Assembly: GCA_018812525.1 (NCBI GenBank)
Contig: JAHJDE010000141.1
Location: 1-44,657, forward strand
Source of the DNA: Gammaproteobacteria bacterium
Lineage (GTDB): Bacteria > Pseudomonadota > Gammaproteobacteria > Chromatiales > Chromatiaceae
Direction of reading: 5' to 3'
Length of the DNA stretch: 44,657 bases
Positions 16,806 to 25,876 of the stretch are shown here, in pieces. Position numbers and translations under genes: made by a program. Position 1 is the stretch's first letter, and every line of letters begins with the position of its first letter. The notes under the pieces were generated by a model. The model was not told the DNA's origin, ran no database searches, and was given only the letters and a program-made list of their open reading frames with translations.

Positions 16806-17462
16806 ATGATCAACTGGCGTGAAATCGATACGGTGCTGCTCGATATGGACGGCACCCTGCTTGACCTCCATTTCGACAATCACTTCTGGCTTGAACATGT
16901 ACCCCGGCGATACGCGGAGGCGCGCGGGATGGTGTTGGCGGAGGCCAAGCGGGAATTGCTCGGTCGTTACAACAATATCCAGGGGACCCTGGAGTGGTAC
17001 TGTGTCGATCACTGGAGCCGGGAATTGGAGCTGGATATCGCCCTCTTGAAGGAGGAGGTCAGTCACCTGATCGCGGTCCATCCCCATGTGATCGATTTTC
17101 TCGAGGGGCTGCGCGAGGCGGGAAAGCGGGCTGTGCTGGTGACCAACGCCCACCAGAAGTCGCTACGGCTGAAGATGGAGAAGACCCGGCTCCAGGGCTA
17201 TTTCAATAACATCGTCTGCGCTCACGACCTGGGCCATGCCAAGGAGGAGCAGGCCTTCTGGCACAGGCTGCAACATTTGGAGCCCTTTGATCCGGAGCGC
17301 ACCCTGTTCGTGGACGACAGCCTGTCTATGCTGCGCTCCGCCCGTAGCTACGGTATTCGCTGGTTGCTGGCGGCACTAAGGCCCGATTCGAAGCTGCCGC
17401 CGCACGAGACCCAGGAATTTCCCGCCGTACAGGATTTTTCCAAGGTGATGCCGATCCGGTAG
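16806..17462 (+). CDS. yrfG: HAD-family GMP/IMP nucleotidase YrfG
   Basis: This 218-residue HAD hydrolase dephosphorylates purine nucleoside monophosphates in related bacteria. Motif I is LLDMDGTLLDL (residues ~11-21), motif II LVTNAH (~109-114), and motif IV FVDDSL (~166-171). Sequence and length match YrfG, and the divergent nudE neighbour supports the call. Confidence 0.9.
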   Translation: MINWREIDTVLLDMDGTLLDLHFDNHFWLEHVPRRYAEARGMVLAEAKRELLGRYNNIQGTLEWYCVDHWSRELELDIALLKEEVSHLIAVHPHVIDFLEGLREAGKRAVLVTNAHQKSLRLKMEKTRLQGYFNNIVCAHDLGHAKEEQAFWHRLQHLEPFDPERTLFVDDSLSMLRSARSYGIRWLLAALRPDSKLPPHETQEFPAVQDFSKVMPIR

Positions 17463-17467
17463 TTTTT

Positions 17468-17647
17468 AGGCGTCGAGCAGAAATAACTTGAACATCTTGC
17501 ATCTCGTCTTCAGGCCACATTTGGCCGACCTCAATCGCAAATTCCTCGACGTAGCACTGCTACGCCTGCGGTTTTGCTCAATCGGTTCGACCAAATCTGA
17601 CCTAAATCCGAGCGCAATATTGCTCAAGTTATTCTTGCTCGACGCCT
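17468..17647. repeat. Miniature repeat element B, copy 2
   Basis: This 180-bp element has terminal inverted repeats AGGCGTCGAGCAGAAATAAC on the left and the complement of GTTATTCTTGCTCGACGCCT on the right. It is related to the elements at 6271-6479 and 21868-22121 but lacks their central REP-like hairpin. Its last base is the last base of the ppnN stop codon, so it has inserted or been retained exactly at the gene end, in the convergent yrfG/ppnN gap. Confidence 0.85.
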
Positions 17648-19029
17648 TACCGGACGATTCTATAGCAGGGCTGATACTTCCTGCCCGGCAGCTTCATCCG
17701 CTGCTGGGCGACAAAGGAGGCGAGCAGTTCGTCCATCCGCTCCATGATTTCCGGATCCCCGCAGATCTCGTAAAGCCCCTGGCGTTCCACGGCGCGGATA
17801 CCCTCTTCCTTCACATTTCCTGCCACCACGCCCGAGAAGGCGCGACGTAGGTTGGCACCCAGCAGGTGGCCGGGCTGTTCCCTGTGCAGCGGAAGGCCTC
17901 GCATGTTTTCGTGGGTAGGGGCAAAGGGTTTCTGAAATTCCAGGTCGATCCGCAGCTTCCAGTTGAAGTAGAAGGCGTCGTTCTGGGTTTGCCGAAACGC
18001 CTCCACGCGCTTGACGCCCTCGGCCATTTCACGGGCGACCGCCACCGGATCGTCGATGATGATGCGATAAAGCCCCTGGGCCTGGGCGCCAAGGGTAGCG
18101 CCGATGAACGCATCAATCTGCTGAAAATAGCCCCTGGCCCTGTGCGGGCCCGTGAAGACCAGGGGGAATGGCATGTCGGCATTGTCGGGATGGAGCAGTA
18201 TCCCCAAGAGATATAGGATTTCCTCCGCCGTGCCCACGCCGCCAGGGAAGACCAGAAATCCGTGGCCGACGCGCACGAAGGCCTCCAACCGCTTCTCGAT
18301 GTCCGGCATGATGACCAGGTCATTGACTATGGGGTTGGGGGGTTCCGATGCAATGATTCCCGGCTCTGAGATACCGATGTAGCGCCCGCCACAGATGCGC
18401 TGCTTGGAATGGCCGATGGTGGCACCCTTCATGGGGCCTTTCATGGCGCCGGGGCCGCAACCGGTGCAGATATCCAGCCCGCGCAGGCCCATCTGGTATC
18501 CCACTTCTTTGGTGTAGTCGTATTCGTTGCGGGGGATGGCGTGTCCGCCCCAGCAGACCACCAGGCTGGGTTGCGCGGTCGAACGCAGAATGTTGGCGTT
18601 CCGGAGGATGTGAAAGACGGCGTTGGTGATTCCGCTGGAATGGCTGAGATCGAATCTGAGGCTCTGGTCGATCTCGTCATGGATGAAGATGACATCCCGC
18701 AGGACCGTGAACAGGTGCTCGCTGATGCCCTTGATTATCCGGCCATCGACGAACGCCTTTGGTGGTGCATTATTCAGCTCCAGCTTGATGCCGCGCTCCT
18801 CCTGCACCACCCGTATGTCGAAGTCGTGAAAGCGTTCGAGTAGCTCCTTGCCGTCATCGATATCGCCTCCGCTGTTGAGCACGGCGAGGGAGCAGCTACG
18901 GAAGAGTTGGTAGATGCTGCCTTGGCTGTGGTCGAGTAAATGATCGACCTCGAACCGGGACAGCATATCCAGCCGTCCCTCCGGGTACAGGGTCGCGTCG
19001 ATAGGGACGCTGGACTGGGATTTGGTCAC
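17647..19029 (-). CDS. ppnN: Nucleotide 5'-monophosphate nucleosidase PpnN
   Basis: PpnN (YgdH, LOG-like family) cleaves purine and pyrimidine nucleoside monophosphates to base and ribose-5-phosphate and is regulated by (p)ppGpp in E. coli. The 460-residue length matches. The active-site motif FPGGVGTAEE lies in the middle, preceded by CTGCGPGAMKGPMKGA. The N-terminal domain (DATLYPEGRLDMLSRFEV) is the PpnN-specific extension. The gene is adjacent to rhlB on the same strand, 12 nt apart. Confidence 0.94.
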   Translation of the reverse strand: MTKSQSSVPIDATLYPEGRLDMLSRFEVDHLLDHSQGSIYQLFRSCSLAVLNSGGDIDDGKELLERFHDFDIRVVQEERGIKLELNNAPPKAFVDGRIIKGISEHLFTVLRDVIFIHDEIDQSLRFDLSHSSGITNAVFHILRNANILRSTAQPSLVVCWGGHAIPRNEYDYTKEVGYQMGLRGLDICTGCGPGAMKGPMKGATIGHSKQRICGGRYIGISEPGIIASEPPNPIVNDLVIMPDIEKRLEAFVRVGHGFLVFPGGVGTAEEILYLLGILLHPDNADMPFPLVFTGPHRARGYFQQIDAFIGATLGAQAQGLYRIIIDDPVAVAREMAEGVKRVEAFRQTQNDAFYFNWKLRIDLEFQKPFAPTHENMRGLPLHREQPGHLLGANLRRAFSGVVAGNVKEEGIRAVERQGLYEICGDPEIMERMDELLASFVAQQRMKLPGRKYQPCYRIVR

Positions 19030-19041
19030 GGGTCTCGGGTA

Positions 19042-20304
19042 TCAGGCTGACCTGCGAGGCTGGCGCCGACGGGTGTCACCGCCACCCCTTCTTTCCTGGG
19101 AGGGGTGGAATGCCTCGCGGCGCACCAGGCTATCGCGCGATATCTCGGCCAGCAGTCGGCCCTCGACCGGTTTCACCGGGATTTTGTGGCGGATGAATGC
19201 CTCGATGTCGGGCAGGGAGAAGGCGTGGGTCTCGCAGACAAAGCTGATGGCGTCGCCGGAGGCCCCGGCGCGCGCGGTGCGGCCGACGCGATGGACATAG
19301 TCCTCGCAGTCGTCCGGCAGGTCGTAGTTGATGACGTGGCTGACATCGGGAATATGGAGGCCGCGCGCGGCCACGTCAGTTGCCACCAGAACCTTGACCT
19401 CTCCCTGCTGGAATTTTTTCAACAGGGAGAGCCGCTTCTGCTGGGGCACGTCGCCGGAAAGGATTGCAGCGGGGATACCGTTGCCTTCCAGATAGCCCCA
19501 GACCTTGTCGGCGGTGCGCTTGGTGTTGACAAAGACGATGGTGCGCGAGAGTTCCGAGTGGCGCATCAGGCCGATCAACAGCGGGATCTTCTCCTCGTTG
19601 GCCACCATGTAGGCGCACTCCAGCACCCTGTCGGCAGTAACATTCTCGGTTTCAACCACCAGGCTTCGGGGGTTGTTCATGTGCTCGTAGGCCAGCTCCG
19701 TCACCCGGTAGGAGAGGGTAGCGGAGAAGAGCATGCCCAACCTCTTGTGGGGCGGCGGCATGCGCCGGAGCAGGAAACGGATGTCTTTGATGAAGCCGAG
19801 ATCGAACATGCGGTCGGCCTCGTCCAACACCACAGCCTGGACATGATTCAGGTTGAAAAGGTGCTGCTTGTGGAAGTCGATCAGCCGGCCGGGGGTTCCG
19901 ATCAGCACGTCCAAGCCCGCCTTGACCATCTCGCGCTGCTTCTCGTAATCCGAGCCGCCGTACACCAGGCCGATGCGGAGGCCACAGTGCTTGCCCAGCA
20001 CTTCAGCGTCCTTATGGATCTGCACCGCCAATTCCCGGGTCGGGGCCAGGATGACTGCCCTGGGGTGGGAGGGATCAGGTTCCGTGCCGAGCAGTCGCTG
20101 AAATACCGCGATCAGGAAGGCGGCGGTCTTGCCGGTGCCGGTCTGGGCCTGGCCGGCTACGTCATGGCCGGCAAGGGCGATAGGCAGTGACAGGGCCTGG
20201 ATAGGTGTGCAGTTGTAAAAGCCGGCCTCGTGGATGCCTTGGAGGATTTCAGGATCGATGACGAGGCTGTCGAAAGTGACTTGGGTCAGGTGATGTTTGC
20301 TCAT
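19042..20304 (-). CDS. rhlB: DEAD-box RNA helicase RhlB
   Basis: This 420-residue ATP-dependent RNA helicase is expected to work with the RNase E degradosome. The Q-motif region [19 protein letters not shown], motif [13 protein letters not shown] ([10 protein letters not shown]), SAT (LFSATLSY) and HRVGRTAR are all present. The N-terminus MSKHHLTQ matches RhlB (E. coli MSKTHLTE), which selects ATG 20304 over a TTG nine bases upstream. The tail is basic (about 15 residues), as usual for RhlB, though short. Confidence 0.95.
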   Translation of the reverse strand: MSKHHLTQVTFDSLVIDPEILQGIHEAGFYNCTPIQALSLPIALAGHDVAGQAQTGTGKTAAFLIAVFQRLLGTEPDPSHPRAVILAPTRELAVQIHKDAEVLGKHCGLRIGLVYGGSDYEKQREMVKAGLDVLIGTPGRLIDFHKQHLFNLNHVQAVVLDEADRMFDLGFIKDIRFLLRRMPPPHKRLGMLFSATLSYRVTELAYEHMNNPRSLVVETENVTADRVLECAYMVANEEKIPLLIGLMRHSELSRTIVFVNTKRTADKVWGYLEGNGIPAAILSGDVPQQKRLSLLKKFQQGEVKVLVATDVAARGLHIPDVSHVINYDLPDDCEDYVHRVGRTARAGASGDAISFVCETHAFSLPDIEAFIRHKIPVKPVEGRLLAEISRDSLVRREAFHPSQERRGGGDTRRRQPRRSA

Positions 20305-20406
20305 GAAGCGCAAGGATACAGGAAATCAAGGGTATTTGCGCTTTTCCGAGCGATTTGGTTAGGGATAAGCAGTTCCACATCACTCTCGATAATGGCCATG
20401 CATTCT

Positions 20407-20670
20407 TTACTCTGCCCTGTTGATTCTCAGTCGGGCCAACTCCTCCTTCGCAGTCTTGAAGGTAAGGATGTCGGCAGAGGCTTTATCAGGGTGGGAGCGC
20501 TGCATGATGGACTTCAGCTCAGCGATACGGTCCTGACGCCAGCGACTTGAAACCTCACCCGACCGGTCCTTGAGTGGGGCACGCCGGGCGAACCTTTCCA
20601 GCACCCGCTCCCGACATCGTTTCAAGGTACCGCCGCTCATGTCGTAATAAAGGATGCTTGTGTCGGACAT
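20407..20670 (-). CDS. Small J-domain-like protein
   Basis: This 87-residue protein reads MSDTSILYYDMSGGTLKRCR at the start. Its C-terminal half (IAELKSIMQRSHPDKASAD then a helix KTAKEELARLR) resembles helix II, the HPD loop and helix III of a J domain, the DnaK-stimulating module. Helix I is not obvious. An in-frame start at 20715 would add 15 residues. It stands alone between rhlB and the transglycosylase gene and is not otherwise recognised. Confidence 0.55.
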   Translation of the reverse strand: MSDTSILYYDMSGGTLKRCRERVLERFARRAPLKDRSGEVSSRWRQDRIAELKSIMQRSHPDKASADILTFKTAKEELARLRINRAE

Positions 20671-20897
20671 CCCAATCTGGATGCGTTCTTGTGCTTCGAT
20701 GTATGCGATGCCCATGGGGTAGTCACCGAAATGGAAGATTGCTGTTGCCTGAAGGTAGATCTAATCCTAACCCCGAAAGGACAAAAATACAATATCTAGC
20801 GCAGATACAAGGATGTATGGATTGATATTAATGCTGATTGTGGGCTGTTGGGCAGGCAATTGCACCTGCTGCGGCCCTGAATATCCCGAGACCCCAA

Positions 20898-21731
20898 TCA
20901 ATTCGTTGCGACGATCAATTGCACGATGCTCCAAAGGTTGGGGAGGTACTCCACGGCTGCCTTCATGGACTTGTCGCTAGGGTTGCGTTGCTGGATGGCG
21001 TGGAGGTAGTGGTAGAAATTCGAGAAATTTACGGCGATGCCCTTGGACTCCATCTCGGCAATCATGCGTTTTACGTTGCCCGAACCCCAGTTGTAGGCCG
21101 TGATGGCGAACAGCCAAGCATCAGAATCAGGAAAATTACGGACCTTGGCGAAATAATACCAGTAGCGGCGCAAGTGGATCTGAGCAGCCTTGGTGCTCAG
21201 GGAGGCATCCGAACGAATCCTGTCGGGGTGGTTCTTTTTAAGCTCTGTGGGGGCGTAATCAAGAGACTGAATCTCCTCCACGACGTACCGTCCCAATTGC
21301 CAGTAGCCATAATCCCTGGCCCTCTCCCCCGCATGACCGTTCCACTGGGACTCCAGGTATGGCATCAGTAGAATGATGTTGGGCATCCCTTCCAGCTCAA
21401 CCGTCTTGACGAAGGGATATGAGAGCCTGAATGCCTCATTGTAGGCGTTCCGGCCCAGATCATTACGCCAGCCGACATTGTTCCGGACAGCCCCTGCGAC
21501 CTGCAGAAAGACCTTCTTGCCATCCCCGCGCAGGGAGCTGTCCAAGAATCGTCTGAAAAGGCTGAGTTGATTGCGGGCGAAGTGCTTTGCAGCGGGGTTC
21601 AGGGTGGATTTGTAAGGCTGCCGCCAGGCGGGCATTGTCGATTGGGCCGGGTTCGGTGCCAGCGCCAGCGCGAGGAAGAGGCTTGAGGGCAGCAGTGTCC
21701 TGCTGACAAAACGGGGGGTATTACTTGGCAT
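20898..21731 (-). CDS. Exported lytic transglycosylase-like protein
   Basis: This 277-residue protein has a signal sequence (RTLLPSSLFLALALAPNPAQ). The SLT-fold markers are present: LMPYLESQWNGHAG with the presumed catalytic Glu (~residue 127), then DYGYWQLGR and a C-terminal ITAYNWGSGNVKRMI (~residues 218-232). It would cut the peptidoglycan glycan strand, in the MltD/SLT-related class. No LysM domains are present, unlike MltD. It appears monocistronic. Confidence 0.8.
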   Translation of the reverse strand: MPSNTPRFVSRTLLPSSLFLALALAPNPAQSTMPAWRQPYKSTLNPAAKHFARNQLSLFRRFLDSSLRGDGKKVFLQVAGAVRNNVGWRNDLGRNAYNEAFRLSYPFVKTVELEGMPNIILLMPYLESQWNGHAGERARDYGYWQLGRYVVEEIQSLDYAPTELKKNHPDRIRSDASLSTKAAQIHLRRYWYYFAKVRNFPDSDAWLFAITAYNWGSGNVKRMIAEMESKGIAVNFSNFYHYLHAIQQRNPSDKSMKAAVEYLPNLWSIVQLIVATN

Positions 21732-21867
21732 GCGGGAGAAATGTCCGGGCTTTACTTAATAATCGAACTTAACTTATGGAGTAAATAGACTGAATCAGCG
21801 GGATTTTATCCCAGAGACTCGCCGGCCGATAGAGATATTTTCCGGGGACCCGGACCCAGGTCATCTA

Positions 21868-22121
21868 AGGCGTCGAGCAAGAATAACTTGAGCAATATTG
21901 CGCTCGGATTTAGGAGCTGCCCGGAAATAAGTTGGACAATATCGCGCTCAGATTTAGGTCGGATTTGGTCGATCTGATTGAGCAAAACCGCCTATTTTCG
22001 CGGCAGAGCCGCTCCCACAGCGGTGGGAGCGGCTCTGCCGCGAAACAGATCGATTGAAGATCGGCCAAATGTGGCCTGAAGACGAGATGCAAGATGTTCA
22101 AGTTATTCTTGCTCGACGCCT
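21868..22121. repeat. Miniature repeat element B, copy 3 (composite)
   Basis: This 254-bp element has outer ends of one subtype (AGGCGTCGAGCAAGAATAAC and its inverse at the right). Inside the left end, at about 21912, a second left terminus of the other subtype appears (AGGAGCTGCCCGGAAATAAG). The centre carries the long REP-like hairpin GCGGCAGAGCCGCTCCCAC / GTGGGAGCGGCTCTGCCGC. It looks like a chimera between the forms at 6271-6479 and 17468-17647. Confidence 0.85.
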
Positions 22122-22127
22122 AACAGC

Positions 22128-22215
22128 CTAACGATCAAGGGGCGAGTCGAGCCACCCCGGATGATGAAGGCCGCCTCGCCCCCATGGGGCGGCTCAATCG
22201 CCCCACGATCGTTAG
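22128..22215. repeat. Inverted-repeat element with CTAACGATC ends
   Basis: This 88-bp element is bounded by CTAACGATC (22128-22136) and GATCGTTAG (22207-22215). The arms are imperfectly complementary further in, with a GC-rich hairpin. The internal 29-bp block 22139-22167 recurs exactly at 37139-37167. Its right end overlaps the last 4 nt of the membrane-protein gene at 22212. Confidence 0.75.
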
Positions 22216-23501
22216 CCGGAGCCGGCGCTGTCCTGAGCCTCAAGGATCTTTTTGTCGGTGCGGAGGAAAAGGGCATAGGCCCCGCCGAACATGCGTATTT
22301 GCAACAGAGCGCAGGCCATCAGCAGGAGACCACTAAGCAAACCGGCGTTAGCGATGCCGCGCATAGCGAGAATGGGGCCGGGTAACAGCAGTATCAACAA
22401 GATCAGCAGCAGCCATGGGCTTTTAGCGTCGATGAAGCTGTTCATATGCGGGACTCTGATAACGAACCGACCCAGAAGGGCTTGCCTGTTCTGCAATTGA
22501 AACCAGCTCAGGAAGGGAATGATCTTGAGCAGGGTCCCGCTTGGCATCACCACCCCCACCCCCAATAAGACAAGGGCCGCAGCAACTTCCCCTTGACCGC
22601 CAATGAGCAGGGAGAGTCCAGCCAGAAAGAGACTCGCTGCCGCCGCATGCCAATAAAAGATAACCGGGTCCAGCGTCTTGCGACCCCGTCTCAGCAATTG
22701 CCGGATAAACAGCGTGGCATAGGTGAGAGCCATCAGGGCCAGAAGATATAGTGCTAGTGATCTATCCCATTCCATCATGACAAGGAGTGGCAACAGCAAT
22801 AATAGGGCGAGGGCCATGTAGGCAACTCCCCGCCCAAACCAACCAGGGAATTCGCCTGTGACAAAAAAGAGCGGCACCAACTGGAGGGCGAGGGACATGA
22901 CCAGGAGACACAGCCAACCGGCCAGGGCCAGGGTGGCATGGGTATCGACATGATCAATGAGATGATCCGTCTGTAGCCAATTGTTAAGGACTGCAACCAG
23001 AAACAGGCCGTAGCAAATAGCCAGCAAAAAAATGCCGAGGGCAAAGGCAATGCCCTTAAGGGTGAAGCTCAATGTGCCCAGCCGCAGTAAACCGAGGAGC
23101 GCGACAAGGATAAAGGGGATTGCTGCGAGGCTGACCAGGGATGCGCCCAAGGCCAACAGATGGAAATGACCCAATAGGAACCCCAGGGCCATGAGGGGTA
23201 CGCCGAGATTCAGCAACAGCCACAACAGGAAGCTTTTTTGCTCCAGCCAGCGCAGTGAGAGGCCCGCAATGACCGGCAGCAGTTGGAGCAGAGCGCCAAG
23301 CATGATCTGCGACATGAATCCAAGGGCGACGAGGTGGACCGAGGCCAGGATGGATGGCGCCCACCGCGACCCCAGGTCACCCCCCGTCAGGGCAATGATG
23401 ATGCCGGCCATGAGGAGATGAAAGGGTGCGGCCAGAAAAAAACGGAGGGGTACCTGTACCGGCGGGGCCTGATCCAGACTGAGGCCCGCCGTGTTCAGCA
23501 C
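22212..23501 (-). CDS. Polytopic membrane protein of the denitrification region
   Basis: This 429-residue protein has about 12 hydrophobic helices. Histidines sit in or next to helices (SVHLVALGFMSQIMLG, LGHFHLLALG, HVDTHATLALAGW, YWHAAAASL), a pattern like the haem-binding NnrS or haem-copper subunit I-like proteins, but I cannot assign a family with certainty. Translation starts at GTG 23501, overlapping the DUF2249 gene by 7 nt. Its operon is headed by hemerythrin with an FNR-type box upstream, so a role in NO or nitrite stress is inferred. Confidence 0.75.
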   Translation of the reverse strand: MLNTAGLSLDQAPPVQVPLRFFLAAPFHLLMAGIIIALTGGDLGSRWAPSILASVHLVALGFMSQIMLGALLQLLPVIAGLSLRWLEQKSFLLWLLLNLGVPLMALGFLLGHFHLLALGASLVSLAAIPFILVALLGLLRLGTLSFTLKGIAFALGIFLLAICYGLFLVAVLNNWLQTDHLIDHVDTHATLALAGWLCLLVMSLALQLVPLFFVTGEFPGWFGRGVAYMALALLLLLPLLVMMEWDRSLALYLLALMALTYATLFIRQLLRRGRKTLDPVIFYWHAAAASLFLAGLSLLIGGQGEVAAALVLLGVGVVMPSGTLLKIIPFLSWFQLQNRQALLGRFVIRVPHMNSFIDAKSPWLLLILLILLLPGPILAMRGIANAGLLSGLLLMACALLQIRMFGGAYALFLRTDKKILEAQDSAGSG

Positions 23502-23743
23502 AGCTCTGCCCCCGGCGGAGGTTCCTGTCCCTCCGGCCAGATCAGGATCTCGATCGCGGTGATCGTTCCGGGCAAGGCGGACCAGTTATAGCCCATGTTT
23601 CTCAACATGTTGTAAAGGGGGTAGGGTTCACGCCGATGCAGCACCCTGAGCCAATCCCCCGGCGACATCTCAGCAAGCCCATCCAGTATCCGCTCCAGGG
23701 GCTCTGGTGCTTCCAGTGTGCTAACGTCTAGTATCCGTTCCAT
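23495..23743 (-). CDS. DUF2249 domain protein
   Basis: This 82-residue protein matches the DUF2249 pattern: ILDVSTLEAPEPLERILDGL, a LRVLHRREPYPLY core and a C-terminal IEILIWPEG. DUF2249 proteins are common in denitrification and NO-response clusters and share a TusA-like fold; their function is unknown. It begins 6 nt after the hemerythrin gene and overlaps the downstream membrane gene. Confidence 0.85.
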   Translation of the reverse strand: MERILDVSTLEAPEPLERILDGLAEMSPGDWLRVLHRREPYPLYNMLRNMGYNWSALPGTITAIEILIWPEGQEPPPGAELC

Positions 23744-23749
23744 TTCAAC

Positions 23750-24187
23750 CTATGCGGCGCCAGCCAGCCCTCTCTCCAGGTGCAACTGTATTTCCGGGTC
23801 CAGGGTCTGATCCATCATGGGGTAAAGGATGTTCTCCTCCTTGAGGTTGTGTTGCTGCATCATGATGAGCAGGGTCTCGCATACCCCCCCGACCGCACGG
23901 CGATCCCTGGCAATGACTGACTCCTGTAATTCGTCCAGCAGGCCCCGCAGCTGGATATGTTCCTGCCGCATGATGGCGGTGGGTCCCTGCGTCATGCCGG
24001 TAGCCTTTTCAAAGGCGGGAAATAGCCTTTCCTCCTCGATGGCGAAGTGTTTCTGCATGGACTCGATAAAACGGTCAGTCTCCCCGGAACAGCGAGTCCA
24101 GTCCTTCTTCTGGGCGGAGGATTCGAGGCGGAAAAAGAATTCGTCACAGTCTCGGTGATCCTGCGTCATGATTTCCGAGATATTCAT
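23750..24187 (-). CDS. Hemerythrin-domain protein
   Basis: This 145-residue four-helix protein has the di-iron ligand set of hemerythrin: QDHRDCDEFF (residues ~9-18), KHFAIEEERLFP (~46-57), RQEHIQLRGLL (~78-88) and QQHNLKEENILYP (~111-123). Such proteins bind O2 or NO or act in iron-sulfur repair (YtfE-like). It is the first gene of a leftward operon with DUF2249 and a polytopic membrane protein. A near-perfect FNR-type box (24253-24266) lies about 72 bp upstream, at the right distance for activation. Confidence 0.88.
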   Translation of the reverse strand: MNISEIMTQDHRDCDEFFFRLESSAQKKDWTRCSGETDRFIESMQKHFAIEEERLFPAFEKATGMTQGPTAIMRQEHIQLRGLLDELQESVIARDRRAVGGVCETLLIMMQQHNLKEENILYPMMDQTLDPEIQLHLERGLAGAA

Positions 24188-24252
24188 GGTCTCTCCTATT
24201 CCTGAAATTGGCGCTGATTCGCACCAGTATTCACGCTGCCATGGCTGCCTCC

Positions 24253-24266
24253 TTGATAAAAATCAT
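24253..24266. promoter_or_regulatory. FNR/DNR-type box for the hemerythrin operon
   Basis: TTGATAAAAATCAT matches the TTGAT-N4-ATCAA consensus with one end base off. Its centre lies about 73 bp before the hemerythrin start codon (minus strand), fitting a class II site near -41.5 with a ~30-nt leader. Confidence 0.75.
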
Positions 24267-24300
24267 GCCTTTCGGAGACGGGCCGGATGGGTCAAGCCGT

Positions 24301-24314
24301 TTGATCATTGTCAA
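24301..24314. promoter_or_regulatory. FNR/DNR-type box for nirE
   Basis: TTGATCATTGTCAA has one half site exact and one mismatch in the second (GTCAA). Its centre lies about 66 bp upstream of ATG 24374, consistent with a site near -41.5 and a ~25-nt leader. Confidence 0.7.
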
Positions 24315-24373
24315 GGCGCCTGAGCCCGCCCCTCACTAGCGTTGGCCAAGAGAATTTAGGATCAGGGTGCGGC

Positions 24374-25159
24374 ATGAGTCAGTTGGGTAAAGTGTATCTG
24401 GTCGGGTCAGGTCCGGGAGATCCGGATCTGTTGACGGTAAAGGCCCTGCGCCTTATCAGGTCGGCGGATGTGGTGGTCTATGACCGTCTGGTTTCGGCCG
24501 AGATCCTGGCGCTGATCCCCGAAAAGACCAAGCGCTGGTCAGTCGGCAAGGCGGCAGGGCGGCATTGCGTCCCCCAGGATCAGATCAATCCACTGCTATA
24601 CGACCTGGCGAAACGCTATCCCGCCATCGTCCGCTTGAAAGGCGGCGATCCCTTCATCTTTGGGCGAGGCAGCGAGGAGGCAGAATTCCTGGGGGAGCGG
24701 CGGGTGGCCTTCGAGGTTGTCCCCGGCATCACTGCGGCCGCTGCCTGCACAGCCTACTCGGGGATTCCCCTGACTCACAGGGGCATGAGCCGGATTATCC
24801 ATATCGCCACCGGACACTTCCGCGACGACGAACCCCTTGACCTCGATTGGAGCGCACTGACAGGGCCGGAATCAACCCTGGTGGTCTACATGGGGCTATC
24901 GAACATCGAGCGGATTACCGACGGACTGATGCGGGCCGGCATGCCAGGGGAGACCCCTGCTGCCGCCATCCAGAACGGCACCACCCCCGACCACTACTGT
25001 CTGACCAGTCGAGTGGACCGCTTGGCCTCAGAGGTGAGGGAGGCGGGCATGGCCGCTCCTGTACTATTGGTGTTTGGCGAGGTGGTGCGCCTGGCGGATG
25101 TCATGGGCGGCTGGTTTCTCCCCGCCGCCCCGATGCCCGCGCGGGTCGGGGAGATGTAG
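24374..25159 (+). CDS. nirE: Uroporphyrinogen-III C-methyltransferase (NirE type)
   Basis: This 261-residue SAM-dependent enzyme methylates uroporphyrinogen III at C2 and C7 to precorrin-2, the entry to haem d1 and sirohaem. Motifs are GSGPGDPDLLTVKAL (residues ~10-24), RLKGGDPFIFGRG (~86-98), VPGITAAAACTAYSGIPLTH and a C-terminal LLVFGEVVRL. It is a stand-alone methyltransferase (no CysG dehydrogenase/ferrochelatase part), as NirE is, and its position next to nirS supports the symbol; cobA/sumT is the generic name. An upstream frame start at 24308 adds 22 unrelated residues and overlaps the regulatory box, so ATG 24374 is chosen. Confidence 0.9.
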   Translation: MSQLGKVYLVGSGPGDPDLLTVKALRLIRSADVVVYDRLVSAEILALIPEKTKRWSVGKAAGRHCVPQDQINPLLYDLAKRYPAIVRLKGGDPFIFGRGSEEAEFLGERRVAFEVVPGITAAAACTAYSGIPLTHRGMSRIIHIATGHFRDDEPLDLDWSALTGPESTLVVYMGLSNIERITDGLMRAGMPGETPAAAIQNGTTPDHYCLTSRVDRLASEVREAGMAAPVLLVFGEVVRLADVMGGWFLPAAPMPARVGEM

Positions 25160-25176
25160 GGATAAATCGGGCGGGA

Positions 25177-25746
25177 TTATTTCTCCCCTTTCGACCGCAG
25201 ATAGGGACCGTATTCCTGGTCCGTACCATTGATGTGATTTACCAGCCAGGCCTTCAGGTATTCGGCCAGTTTTTCCAGCGCATCTGCACCCTGCTGCTGA
25301 TACTCCTCCACGAAGCCTTGCACCTTAGCGATCATCGCCTCGTGTATCTGCCTATGCGCCTCGAAACCGGGAAATCCGTGTTTTTGCATCAGCCCTTCCT
25401 CGCGGTCGAAATGAAATACCGTGTAGTCGATCAGCTCATTCAGCGCCTGGTTTTCGAAGTCCGTGCCCGTATGGTAATGCACGGCGGCCTGGAGATTGTT
25501 GATCAGGTTCAGCAGCTTGCGGTGGTCGTTATCGATCGCCTCGATACCAACCGAATAGCCATCATCCCAGGACACGAAGCGGCGCTTCTCCATGCGAGAG
25601 CTGATGTAGGGTATGGCGATGATGGCAGCCAGCACGATCCAGGGGATGGGGCTCGGAATGCCCAGGGCCGCGAACAGCATGATATCCACTACAAGCAGAA
25701 TGCCCAGGCTAAGGGAGAGCAGCAACATACTGACACTTTGCTTCAT
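25177..25746 (-). CDS. Membrane-anchored bacteriohemerythrin
   Basis: This 189-residue protein has two N-terminal TM helices (residues ~7-27 and ~32-50) followed by a bacteriohemerythrin domain. The ligand set is intact: IDNDHRKLLNL, FHFDREEGLM, FEAHRQIHEAMI and NHINGTDQEYG, giving five His plus Glu and Asp. It probably delivers or senses O2 or NO at the membrane. It is convergent with nirE (17 nt apart) and divergent from nirS, so it might share the 25877-25890 box region. Confidence 0.88.
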   Translation of the reverse strand: MKQSVSMLLLSLSLGILLVVDIMLFAALGIPSPIPWIVLAAIIAIPYISSRMEKRRFVSWDDGYSVGIEAIDNDHRKLLNLINNLQAAVHYHTGTDFENQALNELIDYTVFHFDREEGLMQKHGFPGFEAHRQIHEAMIAKVQGFVEEYQQQGADALEKLAEYLKAWLVNHINGTDQEYGPYLRSKGEK

Positions 25747-25876
25747 CAGGACACCTTTGTGTGTTGTGATTCCAAGGTTTACCAGGGTGTGAACCGACCG
25801 GTTGCGGGGTTCGCCGGGGCAATTGTCGGGGCGATCCCTTCCCTATGGAAGCTAACCGTTAGCGATTTTTAGAAAC

